DNA from: Sclerotiophoma versabilis | Lineage: Eukaryota > Ascomycota > Dothideomycetes > Pleosporales > Didymellaceae | Assembly (NCBI GenBank): GCA_012274445.1 | Contig: JAAROD010000015.1 | Coordinates: 1,178,001-1,242,000 of the forward strand | Direction of reading: 5' to 3' | Length of the DNA stretch: 64,000 bases | Shown: piece by piece, positions 22,701 to 33,900 of the stretch | Position numbering within the stretch: the first letter of the stretch is position 1 | How the letters are laid out: each line of letters begins with the position of its first letter | The notes under the pieces: model-generated | What the model saw: the letters and a program-made list of their open reading frames with translations, nothing else | The model's database searches: none | What the model was told of the DNA's origin: nothing | Made by a program: the position numbers and the translations under genes

Positions 22701-23195
22701 AGGTATGTTTATCATTCGAAACTTCATTCACCTTTCGCTAACCAAATTAGCAATGTTGCTGCTACGGGTAACATCATGGAAGAGCCACCAAAGTTCGAGC
22801 CAGTCACTGCGCAGGTTGCTGAAAATCAGATTGGTCTTGTCCGCGATTGGCTCCTCAACAAGCTTCACAACAATAGCGATGCAGCTCTTGTAGAAGACGA
22901 TGATCTCCCACCCAAGCAACGCTTCCCCAAGCCTCGTCTGCCTCCTACTGGCAAGATCTCAAGCCCTCGCAAACGCCCACTGCGTGAACAGCAACAGCTC
23001 GCTCGTAAGAAGCGCAAGCTCGATGAAGAGAAAGAAGAGAACGGTGAGGTGGGCGTTGCACCTGCTGGTATACTCAAAGGTCTAGGCAAGCCAATCGGCA
23101 AGCTCAAGCTGGAGCCACGCCAGGATGCACACAGCGTCCAAGAACCAGAAAAAGATGACGGCAGCGGCATGCCTAGCCCGCCTGAGTCCTTCTAG
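19749..23195 (+). CDS. SPT7: SAGA complex subunit Spt7 (bromodomain and histone fold)
   Basis: Spt7 is a scaffold of the SAGA transcription co-activator, pairing with Spt20/Ada5, Taf10 and others. The frame is open for 1148 codons, but I infer a 48-base in-frame intron at 22703-22750 (donor GTATGT, branch CTAAC, acceptor TTAG), giving 1132 residues. Residues 1 to about 320 are low-complexity and acidic. The bromodomain spans about 325-430, with AHPFLQRVNKREAPDYYNVIKQP and WSNCLKYNADPNH including the acetyl-lysine-binding Asn. A histone-fold segment spans about 786-850 (VCRAALQRSVGKIFYHAGFEE). The C-terminus is basic with KRPLREQQQLARKKRK. Similarity in order and spacing to fungal Spt7 is strong. 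Confidence 0.93.
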   Translation: MSLAASAQRPSSKERPNHARAPYSAPNANRLRTPNATLTDAAMSSGGNAHSLGEGAADSTTEEDPRMARWREHYLRTEARLNAVLGGTNAADLLDALDAVPEPSSDDVPAAHDARPATTPKKAARAIDEDDYGDDEDDEDEDDTHTSPLLAKSALNRVAATPTTPGVRIPPLPRKSSHDRAGTPSSEEAKSSDDVRKQLQQDKQAAEDAAKKSFQTLFYTLESDRDAMLEQQKLDELDRQVEQETSGPSASAPANGAAVATPQQGTLSTTNLGASSLTLKHLISRIDAQRDRVHATDAQLRSLISEVRKNRSKWANEDRVGQEELYESVEKVLMELKAGEHAHPFLQRVNKREAPDYYNVIKQPMDIGTMMKKLKQLQYKSKKDFVDDLMLIWSNCLKYNADPNHFLRKKALHMKKETEKLVPLIPDITIRDRAEVEAEERRMRNGDIDADGADDSEDEEPIMASRGRKAPSKGGKGSNNARKAPPAGSEGTPGPETKPPVPSLNSTVSNLKNEFLRADSEMEGSVNGFSTPPPPGTLTPFGPNGVSRSGAPGSQADFSEADGTGASVNGFALEEDADPDDLEYKTWKQVTKKDRAMIAAERHRLFRGDILQPEEPAILRSKAGMRRWLRHRKEAEADSTKGAVPAPDGKDGVQAVAGESLAEGIQDEEERQIPDYYDPVCVIPDLNETLQWVEDAEGHVVQQREEYMRIFPKGQFTAPDSALTERLDKNMNSLQETRKICAKIGIVKQMQLQSQLYQNQFQKYEPQPFHEADIEPMVVSEEGPPMAPYVCRAALQRSVGKIFYHAGFEEFQPSALDAVTDIAARFFQNLVQSFGIYHEVPKMKADTPVALEGGHLTNWVPRFTQEEAVLHSLHVNGVDLESLETYVKDDVERLGTKLASMHDRMRAYYAELLRPALDNVGADGAGAFNDGSEQFVGGDFAEDIGEDFFGFKELGLDREFGLTFSVPLHLLQNRVHNAYARQDNRYVYHSKLHSPFANQISNVAATGNIMEEPPKFEPVTAQVAENQIGLVRDWLLNKLHNNSDAALVEDDDLPPKQRFPKPRLPPTGKISSPRKRPLREQQQLARKKRKLDEEKEENGEVGVAPAGILKGLGKPIGKLKLEPRQDAHSVQEPEKDDGSGMPSPPESF

Positions 23196-24761
23196 AAGAT
23201 GGACTAAGTAGTCGCAGCCGGCGCACTTGCAACTTATATTCCTGAGGAAGATGACTCAGAGGAAGACGTCTCCTTGTAGGAAGATTCCGAACAGTCACTA
23301 CAGCCTTACTATCACTTTCAAGATGCGGCTTTGAGGAACCCAGAACGGATCTTGGCCAACCATAAAATTTTAATGCACTACAGCATGTTATTGTTATCAA
23401 AGGCGTTCATCGCGCTCCGGCTACTGTACCAACGAAGGGAATTCGGCGTTTTGCATCACGCGGTCGTCGACTGCTTTGTGACCATGCTTTGTTGATTTGG
23501 TGGTGGGGAGCTTATTTGTATACCCATCGGTTTATGGATGTTTGCTTTTGCGTATGCGGACATGTAATCGTCTGGATTTAGAGGAGGGTGGTGGAGGGTG
23601 GTGGAGGGGCTTTGTATATAATTATCTCACGGATGCGATGCGGCAGTGGGGTAATGATAGTGTTCAATACAGAGCTCAAAGAAGTGCAGCATATATTGAT
23701 GTGTGCCTGTGTGTACGCTCCATTTGAAAACTGGGTAATCATCTCAGCGGAACACCATATCGGAATCGTGGCATCAACCACAAATATTCAGAATAGGGCC
23801 ACTGACATATAACGTCTAAGAGGCACGAGCTCTCTCGTACCTCATGGTAATGCGACCGTGCATGACGATCACGCGAGCCCTGGGCGCACAACTTATAAAG
23901 ATGCAATCGAGGTCTGCAAAACATTTCGGACAGACTTTGCCAGATACTGACAAAATTGATACCGAGCTCGGCGTGTTAGGTGTACTCTAAGATTATGAGA
24001 AGCATACGACTTCAATCTAGCCTCCATGGTTAAACATACCGAGTGATCGGGACCAGATGACACCTAATCTGAATCACAGTCAAAGTCTGTTTTCGTGATA
24101 GCTCAATTGCATCAAGCTTGCAACAAAGTTCCCGATCGATGACGGAGCGGTTATGATCAAGAACACTGGTATCCTTTACCTGCAGTTGATGAGGAGATTA
24201 TATGCAAGATGTAGATTCAGATAGTCTGCAAAACCATAGGACTTCTTCTATCAATCGAGAGCTTATCTGCGATACGTGGAACTGTGGTCGAATGAGTTCT
24301 CACGAATCGATAGGGCCGGCTGAAATTGGATGTTTTAGCGTCATTGTCTTTTCCCTTGTCGCAAACCTCCCATTCCACTTTCCACAAAATGACGTGCATG
24401 AGTAAAATTGCGTCAAAATCTATCTGATCATTTCAGTCTACTAGTAAGTCGTATTGCATTTTCTATTGCAAGTCTCTTGTGCTTTTATTCGAGGCTAACG
24501 TGCGACGAGGCATGGGTCTGCTTTGAAAGGGACTTGGAGCCTTCGGATTTGACAACTCGACACTTAACACTACGGCCATTACAACAAACACATCAGCATC
24601 ACGCGCATCACACCGCGTCGCTGCACACTGAAGTTTCATCTAATAGAATCTTCTTTTGCGCCACATCCTGTTATTTCAGTCAATCTCAGGCATCTTTCTT
24701 TGATTGTTTCTGTTGGAACTTGTCGCCAGTCTCTCGCCCTCTGAGGCATATATCTGCAACC
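23196..24761. other. Intergenic region between SPT7 and the AT-hook gene
   Basis: About 1.6 kb with no supportable gene. A small GGTGG-rich repeat (two copies of about 11 bases near 23583-23605) is the only pattern noted. The distal part is presumably the promoter and leader of the next gene. Confidence 0.45.
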
Positions 24762-27514
24762 ATGGCTCTTAACGGCGACACAAGGCGATCACCTGAGTGC
24801 TGGAATGGTAATCCACCAATGCACAGCTCGTTCGATTCCTGGGTAAACAAGTATGGTAAAGATGCATACAAAGACTTCAAGAAGGAACATCCCAAGACCG
24901 GCCTCTCGTACGAGGGCTGGCGTCGATCAGACCAGGTATACGGCGGATATCTGTTCCACGTGGCTTCTCTGGTGTGGAACGAAGATGGCGACTCCGTACG
25001 TCACCAACACCATTCTGCAAATGCGGTCGATTCATTGATGGGAACAGGATGAGGAACGTGCAAAACGCCGTCGTATATCACGTGTCCCAGATGACAATCC
25101 GAAAAAGACAGCGACAGTCAACGGAAACGGAGCGCTGCATATCGCAGGCTCAGCAACACCGACGCCTACAGCGAACTCAGATGAAATAAGTGCCTCTGGT
25201 AAACGGAAACGGAAGCCGCGAAAAAAGTATATGGTACGCGGACAACTCAGACATTGCGAAATCAACACTGATGTTTGCAGTCGCAAGAACTTGTGGGATC
25301 AGATGAAGAGCTAGCAGATGAGGTCGAAGCGGCAACGCCCAGCGCAGAAGCTGAGACGGCTGTAGCGCCAGAAACAACTGTCAATGGACAACGCAAGTCG
25401 ACCTCGAGAAAGCCTAGGAAGAAGCCTATCGTGAGTGACTCGCTCGAATCTGACACAAGACGACGCTCATCAAACCAGTCCGACGAAACCATATTGCTCG
25501 AAGATGAGAACGATGATCCTATGGAAGTCGATGCTCATGCCATCGGGTCGCCCCTCCCTGTTCGCTCAGGTAAGTTATGCTTACATGGATTTGTGGTCGC
25601 GCTTGCCCCGTTCCCCTCAGCAGATAGCTTACCGCACCAGAAGCTACATTGTGTTTCTCCTATGTCTAGACAGCCCTCCTAACTTCGAATTCTCTCTAAA
25701 GATGATACCGAGGCTGACTTCTTCCAGCTCCACATATATCTGCCACGACCAGGCAATCAGAATCACCCAAGAAGGCAACACCAAAGCAAGCCTCTGTCAG
25801 GAAGTCAAGAAAGTCATTCCTCGTAAGATTACCCTTCCATCTTTGGGATGCCGTAAACTTAGAAGAGAAGTCTGAAGAGATGGTGCTCAATGAGGATACC
25901 GATAACGAAGATGCTTCTATGGCCGAAGTCTTACGACCTGCGACTACTCCTGCTGCCAAATCTAAACCCGATTCCAGTAACGACATCAAGACAGATACAG
26001 ACAACAATGAAGCTGCAGATATAGCGACAGTCGAAGGCACGCCTGATCTATCAGCTGCTAACACCAGAAGAGGTCTGCGCAATAGAAAGCCAGCGCAGCA
26101 GCGGCCGTACTACCACGATGCGCAAGTTTTCGAAGATGTCGAGACCGACACTGATGACGAAAGTGAACCCGAACCGGTATCGCGAGAACTGTCTGTAGAA
26201 GGTGTACTGCCAAGCAAACCCAAGCACTTCAAAGGCAAAGGGCGTGCCTGGAAGAAAGATGGGTCCGACGAGGATGAGGAATTCACTACGCCGAAGGAGA
26301 AGAAAGCTGCAAAGACCGCAAAAGCTAAGCTTGACAAGGAAAAGGTCAAAGGGGATAAGGAAAATGCCAACGAGAAGGAAGAGGACCCAACCTGGGCGTT
26401 ATGGGCCCTTCTTAACACGGATGCATCAGAAGTGCTCAATCCTGATAAGCCGGAGAACCACGATGAGGTGAAGAGGACTAACGGCTCCCCCAAAGACCAA
26501 CCTAAACAGAAGAAGAAGACAGGGCGCCCAAGGAAGAGTCGTCTATCTGAGGACATCGTCCGCAATGAGTCTGACAACGACACTCAAGCCAAACCTACGC
26601 AGCCCCCAAAGCGCGGCCGCGGCCGCCCACGCAAGAGCGCGCTCTCCTCGGAGATCGTCCGCGACGACACCGAAGACGAAGCGCCAGCCCCAGTGCCAAA
26701 GCAAGTGTCACCTGATCCCGCGCACAAGGCAGCGGGTAACGCTGCGGCAGTCGACCTCACAACACTACCCAAAACCAAAACCACGTCCCGGCCCTCCACA
26801 GCAACCAGCATAGCTCCGGCAAGCACACCTAAGAAGCGCGGCCGCCCACGCAAGTCCGAAGCCAACACAACACCCGCCAAGGCCTCCGCCAAAGCAAACG
26901 AAAATGCCGATGGCTACAAGCCGCAACGACGGGCTTCTACTGCCACCGAGCCTGCTGTAGAACCAACGACGACACGGACGCGAGCCAGCATCTCGTCTGC
27001 GCCAGACGTGCGCTCCACAGCACAAGAATCTGATTATCCAATGCCAAACATGAATCCCGGTGCCGCGCTCATCGAATCTTTGTACCCTCGTGAGCAACAA
27101 GAGCCGTCGCGCGCGAGTTCTGTGTCGACACCCGCGCCTGCGCCTGCGCCTACGCCTGCACCCGCACCCGCACCTGCCGCGGCTTTCACGGCAGCACCAG
27201 CATCGGCGGAGAAGCCCACTTTCGCTGCGAGCCCGGCGGCAGAGGAGTTGCCGGGCAGACCAGAGACTCATGAGCAAGCAGACAAGGAAGCAAACGAGCA
27301 AGTGGACGAGCAAGCAAACGAGAAAGCAAATGAGCAAGCAGACAAGGAAGCAAACGAGCAAGCGAACGACCAAGCGAACGACCAAGCAAACGAGCAAGCG
27401 AAGGGTGAAGCCGAGGCCAAACCAGAGACTACGACTGAGGTGACGAGTGTGAAGGACGAGGATGATGGCGAGATGAGTGCGGCAATGAGTCTAAGTTCGG
27501 ATGGCGAGTTGTAA
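24762..27514 (+). CDS. AT-hook nuclear protein, otherwise unrecognised
   Basis: Four exons (24762-24995, 25048-25233, 25281-25569 and 25728-27514) give 831 residues; all phases close. The N-terminal ~75 residues form a compact Trp/Tyr-rich segment (FDSWVNKYGKDAY, SYEGWRRSDQVYGGY) that looks folded and may be a domain I cannot name. The rest is low-complexity: basic clusters such as KRKRKPRKKY, acidic stretches, and three canonical AT-hook cores (GRPRK) encoded near 26520, 26620 and 26835. The first two cores sit in duplicated modules (GRPRKSxLSxEIVR). The C-terminus has a Pro-Ala repeat and then a Glu/Gln/Ala/Asn/Asp repeat. AT-hooks bind the minor groove of AT-rich DNA, so a chromatin role is likely. 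The third intron's acceptor (25727) was chosen by phase. Confidence 0.8.
27268..27405 (+). repeat. Coding minisatellite, 12-base unit (EQAN-type repeats)
   Basis: About eleven degenerate copies of a 12-base unit of the type GAGCAAGCAAAC lie inside the last exon of the AT-hook gene, encoding runs such as NEQANDQANDQANEQ. Two copies of GCAGACAAGGAAGCAAACGA nested within it point to a higher-order duplication. All visible changes preserve the frame. Confidence 0.9.
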
Positions 27515-27929
27515 GGGTAGATTACCCAAACACCTTCCTTGACTGGAGCTGTGTGGCTGCTAATATGTATGTAGTATCTTTCACGGGGAGGGACCGCATG
27601 TAGGCGATGTCGATAATGGTTGCACAGTTGCGTAGATGCACGATATGTCTGGGAGGGACGTGTACGAAGGAATTTTGAGGCCTGTCGGAATACATCGGGC
27701 GGTGCGGCTATTATAGACGCCAACACAAGGATTAACATGTGGGAGGCAATATAGTACATGTGTGAATGATGATGGAAGCAGTCATGCAAACAATTTACTA
27801 AACTTATGATATTCGACTAATACGATCCAGCAATCTATGGATATCAACAACGAGAAAAGTAAACTTGCTAATGGTACAATCTGATCAGGAAATCTACACG
27901 GCACAAACGATCTTAAGCAACATCTCTGC
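27515..27929. other. Convergent 3' interval
   Basis: About 415 bases between the AT-hook stop and the converging CBS/PB1 stop; likely both 3' UTRs. Nothing else is seen. Confidence 0.4.
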
Positions 27930-30037
27930 TTACCGGCTCGAGCCTGATGCCCTGCCGATGGTGAAGACAACAACAATGACTACCGCCAATACACCAATCG
28001 CACCAGGCAGCAGTAGATCGTTGGGCACACCCGGAATAACCTCTGGAGCCTGCGCTTGCGCTGCCTGACCCCTCTTGGACTTGGGTGCTTCATCCTCCTC
28101 ATCGTCGAAGAACTGCTTGCGCTCCCTCAGCACACTCTCTGGTGGCGTTGCGGGCTTAGCCAGCGCCGGCTGGGGATTTACCTCAGCGGGTATGGGCGAC
28201 TTCTCCGGGTCGTGGACGAAGAGATCGACTTTCTCGCGGTGCGCGAGGCGGCTGAGGCTGATTGCTTCAACGAGGTCGTCGTACGTGGTGATGGACACGG
28301 TGTCGCCCTCGTTATCGAGGTACGACAAAGCGAAACCGGCTTTGGAGATTTTGCCATTCTCAAAGGTGGGCGTGCCACCGATTGAGTCGACTTCTGGTCC
28401 CAATTTGCTGGCAACGTGGGATACAAATTCCTCCATGCCAGCGGAGGCTGTGACCTGCAGGCGGTGGACGCGCCCGCTGGGTGCTTTGAATTTGAAGGGA
28501 AACGGTGTATCTTCTACGGTAGTGGGGTGCGCGCTGGCGACTGCTGATGGTGGTGGGGATTCGCCGTGGTGGGATGCAGAATCGTTGGGTAGGACGCTAT
28601 CGCCGCGATCCATAATGCTGGGGCGGTCGTTGTGGGACATCATGGACCGGGCGTCTGGTGTGCCAGGCATGCGACTGGAGCCATCGCCGGACATCATCGA
28701 CTCTGTGTCATTATCAAGCGAAAGCCAGAACTTGTTCCAGGCAGGGCCCTCGCTGTCGCCTGTGTTGATGTTGTTGATCTGAGGTGCGTTAGCATGTGGT
28801 TACTTCATGGATCAAGCTTGCCTACCTGATCAAGTGTAGCGTAAGTCAGCTTCAAAACGTCGACCATGCCAACGATCTCGCCCGCATCGCTCATGACGGG
28901 CAAGTTGAGGTAGTGTCCGTCGTGCATCTTGCGGAGCGCGGCCTGGATGCTCATGTCCATAGGCGCAAAGTCAGGATGAGGAGTCATGACCCTGACGACA
29001 CTGCAAGTGACGGGGTCAAGGCCAGCAGCAATGACACGGAGGACGACATCTTTGCTAGTGAAGATACCAGTAATGGAGCCCTGGTCTTGTACGAGGACAG
29101 CGGTTGTGTGGTTCTCCTTCATGAGCTCTGCAGCCTCCTTCACGGAGGTCCTCACAGACACGGTTGTAGGCGGCAGCCCGTTCAGGACGGACTCGAGTGT
29201 AGGGCCAGACATCTTCTGGCGAATAGCCTCGACGTATTGGATAATCTGCTGCGGCTGGCTTGATCCCATCTCGGCCTGTACACCCTCCAGAGCATCGTAA
29301 AGCTTGCGGGACGAGCTGTAGGCGCGCTCAAGCTTCTCCATGGCGTCGTAGAAGCACTTTGTGATGTCGAGGATTCCGGCGATGTCGTGGTTTTCGTCCA
29401 TAACTGGCAAGTGACGGAAGCCCTTGCGGACCATGAGATCCAGCGCATCCGTTGCGCTCGTGTCGGTCTTTGCGCACAGAGGGTTCTTGGTCATGATCTC
29501 TGCGATGGTGACGTTCTGCGCCTTTTTCCCTCCTCCGACGACGCGGAAGGCCAGGTCCTTGGCAGTGAAGATACCGGCGACATGGTCGTCCTCGTCTGTT
29601 ACCAGGACACAGTCTTCCCTCTTCGCTGCCATGAGCTGCGCGGCCTCTGCGACGGTCGTCGAAGCCTGGATCTGCAGGGCCGGGCTTGGCTTCAGGGCCA
29701 GGACGGTGCCCGGAGGGGCTTTGCGTGTTGGGCGCACTCGGCCGCCGGGGTTCTTCTTCTTGTTCAGGTCCGTCTCGATCTTGCGGCGGATGGCCTACAC
29801 ATGGGGCGGTGAGCAGCCATCACGGGACGGTACGTTGGCAGAGCTTACCTCGTCCCTCTTGGACTGCTTCGCGCGGCTGGCGCTGAGCGTGGAGACGCCG
29901 GCATCGCTGCCGTGTACGTGCGAAGCGTGGGTCTCGAGGGCTGGACGGGGGATGCTAGATGGGCTGTCGACGAACTGGGCTCGTGCAGGCTGATTGCGGT
30001 TCTTGGGGGTTCCGCGCATGGTGCCGGTGTGCGACAT
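27930..30037 (-). CDS. CBS-domain and PB1-domain membrane-anchored protein
   Basis: Three exons (30037-29849, 29794-28826 and 28778-27930) give 668 residues. After a low-complexity N-terminus, four CBS motifs occur as two Bateman pairs, between about residues 95 and 375. Examples are AAQLMAAKREDCVLVTDED, ALDLMVRKGFRHLPVMDEN, AAELMKENHTTAVLVQDQ and ALRKMHDGHYLNLPVMSD. CBS pairs usually sense adenine nucleotides. A PB1 domain follows (about 479-578, FKFKAPSGRVHRLQV and YLDNEGDTVSITTYDDLVEA), then a hydrophobic C-terminal anchor (about 645-662) ending in a short basic tail. The CBS x4, PB1, TM order is a recognised fungal architecture (S. pombe Mug70-like). The final stop overlaps a GTAAG string, so a further spliced 3' exon cannot be excluded. 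Confidence 0.88.
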
Positions 30038-30919
30038 GGTGGCGGTCGTCTCTGCTGCTGCGCTGGCGGTTCAGATGGATGCTGTGCGTGGGAGGAGCCA
30101 GTAGCAGCCGAGTGTGGTGCAGGCAGGGTGTTGCGGAGAGGGCGTGGGAGGATAAACAACGCGTTGCCGAGCGCTAGTCACAAGCTCGAGCAAAGCAAAG
30201 GGTCTGGGGGGCTCGCAACTGGTGAACTGTGCTGATAGGGGGTACCGACTCCCTATATGAGGCTTCCACCTGGCTGTCTCGTGGAGACCGTGAGTCTCGC
30301 AGCGGCCGTCTAGTTGCTGCTATCTACGCCTGCTGTGTATGTGTTTCAGAAATGCACGCAGCCGAGCGCTGGACATGTTCTCTTGACGGCCTTGCCGCTG
30401 CATGCTGTGCACAAGGCTCTTGCCAACGAGTACCATACTCTGCACCTGCACGAGATGCCTCCAGCGTGCTCCCCAAAGCTCGAACCTCGAAGGCTACAGA
30501 ACAGGCATTGCCGCGTCACTTCACTGGCCAGGGGCCAAAGCATCAACTGGTGGTCAAGGCCAAGCGAGCGACCGTGGCCAATGAGTCGTGGAGGGGGGTT
30601 GCAATCAACACGCACCCCTGTCTTTGACATTTTTGTGTTTTGGCGGGGGCAGCACCCGCGCCTTTACTCTTCCCAGAAATTTCCACAGCAACCGTACAAT
30701 AATCGTAGCCTGGCGGTGCTCACGTACGGCTGCTCTCCCACCCACGCTTCCAAGAGCTTCCTTCGCCAACGCAGAGGCAGGCACCGTGCTCCAGAGGAAG
30801 GCGCTGACGACCACGCGCGCAATACCCCACCAATTTGAGTCCCTTGCCTTCTGCGGCACCGAACACTCATTGCTACCTCCACGGGCCGCCGCCCACGATA
30901 CCCACGAAACCCACACACC
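30038..30919. other. Divergent intergenic region, CBS/PB1 gene and PSE1
   Basis: About 880 bases carrying both promoters. Open frames here (up to 180 codons on either strand) overlap one another, lack domain features and start or end inside neighbouring genes, so I called none. Confidence 0.4.
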
Positions 30920-33900
30920 ATGTCGGTCCTCCCGGCCGAAGTACACACCGCCCTTGCGAATCTGCTGCAGGGCCTGCAGTCGCCCGACAATGTGACGCGC
31001 ACAACGGCCGAGCAGCAGTTGAATGACGAATGGGTGGCCCAAAGGCCAGAGGTCCTCTTGATGGGCTTGTCAGAACAGATTGAGCTGGCACAAGAGACGC
31101 CCGTACGTCCTGGAAAGGTGCAGCAGCCTGCAGCCTCGACATGAGTGCTGACCAGCTCGCAGACTCGAACATTCGCCGCCGTCATCTTCCGCCGACAGTC
31201 TTCCAAGCCTCGCAAGACTCCGTCCGGTCAAACAGCAGACCTGTTCCTGACCCTTCAGCCACCAGAGCGCGAGGCGATCCGCTCAAAGCTGCTCCAATGT
31301 CTGGCCAACGAAGCCGACAACTCGGTCAGGTCCAAGATTGGCGATGCAGTTGCTGAGCTCGCAAGACAGCACACAGACGAAGGTAGTACACTACTTGCCA
31401 CACCGCAATCCACCCATTCTAACAAAGCTGTGTAGGTGTTGCATGGCCAGAGCTCCTGGGCGCTTTGTTCCAGGCCAGCCAATCGCAGGTCCCTGCTCAG
31501 CGTGAGAACGCCTTCAGGATATTTTCGACTACCCCTCAGATCATCGAGAAGCAGCACGAAGATGTCGTTATGAGCGCTTTCAAGGGCGGGTTCGCAGACA
31601 GCGAGACCTCTGTACGCATTGCCGCAGTCGAGGCTTTTGCTTCTTTCTTCCGCTCCATCACGAAGAAGGCGCAGTCCAAGTACTTTGGTCTTGTTCCCGA
31701 AATCCTCAACATCCTCCCACCCATCAAAGACTCCAGAGATGCGGAACTTCTCACCAAGGCCCTCATCTCGCTCATTGACCTCGCCGAGGTGGCACCCAAG
31801 ATGTTCAAGCCTCTGTTCAACAGTCTCGTACACTTCAGCATCTCTGTCATCCAGGACAAGGACCTTGGCGAGACAGCTCGCCAGAACGCTCTCGAGCTCA
31901 TGGCCACTTTCGCAGACAACGCACCGCAAATGTGCAAGAAGGACCCCAACTTCACCAACGACATGGTTACACAATGTCTATCTCTTATGACTGACGTGGG
32001 TGCTGACGATGACGATGCTGAAGAGTGGAACGTATCGGAAGACCTCGACGAGGAGAGTGACTCAAACCACGTTGCTGGTGAACAATGCATGGACCGATTA
32101 GCCAACAAGCTTGGCGGGCAAGCTATTTTGCCTCCGACATTCAACTGGCTGCCTCGTATGATGACATCTTCTGCCTGGAGGGACAGGCATGCAGCTCTCA
32201 TGGCCATCTCTGCTATCTCAGAGGGTTGCCGGGAGCTGATGATCGGAGAACTCGATAAAGTTTTGGATCTTGTCATTCCTGCTCTGCGTGATCCTCATCC
32301 TCGTGTGCGCTGGGCTGGATGCAACGCTGTTGGTCAGATGAGCACTGACTTCGCAGGAACAATGCAAGGCCAGTACCACCAAATCGTACTGCCAAACATC
32401 ATTCCAGTACTCGAGTCTGCCGAGCCCCGTGTGCAGGCGCACGCAGCCGCTGCCCTTGTCAACTTCTGCGAGGAGGCTGAGAAGGATATCCTCGAGCCTT
32501 ACCTAGACCAGCTCTTGAGCCATCTACTCATGCTTCTCCAGAGCCCTAAGCGATTTGTACAAGAGCAGGCACTCTCGACCATTGCGACCGTCGCCGACTC
32601 CGCTGAAACTGCTTTTGGCAACTACTACAATACCCTGATGCCGCTGCTTTTTAATGTTTTGCAAGAAGAACAATCTAAAGAGTACCGACTCTTGCGCGCG
32701 AAGGCTATGGAGTGCGCAACTCTCATCGCTCTTGCTGTTGGAAAAGAGAGAATGGGACAGGATGCTCTCAACTTGGTGCAACTCCTTGGTCGTATCCAGA
32801 ACAGCGTTACCGATTCCGACGATCCGCAGGCATCTTACCTGCTCCACTGCTGGGGCCGCATGTGCCGTGTCATGGGTCGCGATTTCGTGCCCTACCTAGC
32901 CGGCGTCATACCTCCTCTGACCGAACTTGCTGGAGCGAAGGCCGATATTCAGCTGCTTGATGATGAGGATCAGGTGGCTCAGATTCAGGATGAGGAGGGA
33001 TGGGAACTTGTTCCTCTCAAGGGCAAGGTCATTGGTATCAAGACCAGCATTCTCGACGACAAGCACATGGCTATCGAACTCATCGTCATCTACGCACAAG
33101 TTTTGGAGGATGCTTTCGAGCCGTATGTCAACGACATTATGGACAAGATTGCTCTGCCTGGACTAGCGTTCTTCTTCCACGACCCGGTCCGTGTTGCGTC
33201 CGCAAAGTGTGTCCCTGCTCTTCTGAACGCCTACAAGAAGGCACACGGCCCAGAGTCGACACAACTGGGTCAGCTGTGGGAGCGCACTGTTGAGCGCGTC
33301 CTCGAGGTTCTTAGCACCGAGCCCGCGATCGACACCCTTGCAGAGATGTACCAGTGCTTCTACGAGTGCTTGGAATGTATTGGCAAGAACTGCCTGACTC
33401 AAACTCACATGGCTGCGTTCATCGAGAGCGCTCGCAGTGTCCTGGTCGACTACCAAGAGCGCGTGAAGGATCGTCTTGAGGAGCAGGCCGAGAATGAGGA
33501 CGGTGAGGAGGCATCTGAGGAGATGCTGTTCGCCATTGAGGATGACCAGAACCTCCTGTCTGATATGAACAAGGTGGGTACTTGCACTAGCTATCATGTT
33601 GAGATTAATTGTCTAACGTATTTCAGGCTTTCCACACCATCTTCAAGAACATGGGCACTCAATTCCTGCCCCACTGGGAGAAGTTGATGGAGTTCTACTC
33701 CAGCGCTGTCGTCAACCAGGACCCCACACAACGCCAATGGGCTATCTGCATCTTCGATGACGTTCTTGAGTTCGCCGGGCCGGAGTCGTGGAAGTACAAC
33801 CAGCAGATCATTCAGCCGCTCATTGCTGGCATGCAAGACGACGTTCCTGCTAACCGACAAGCTGCCGTCTACGGTGTCGGCGTCGCTGCTCACAAGGGCG

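Noticed and set aside
23583..23605. Short GGTGG-rich tandem repeat
   Set aside because: Only about two copies; too short to call a minisatellite or CRISPR-like array.
25823..25867. Possible intron at GTAAGA within the AT-hook gene
   Set aside because: No acceptor in phase with a normal YAG; reading through is open and keeps the frame into the long last exon.
26765..27397. 210-codon Cys/Arg/Val-rich minus-strand frame opposite the AT-hook gene
   Set aside because: Repeats and GC-rich codons of the real exon produce an open antisense frame; there are no independent signals.
31255..32276. Two minus-strand frames of about 240 codons inside PSE1
   Set aside because: Antisense shadows of a well-conserved karyopherin exon.
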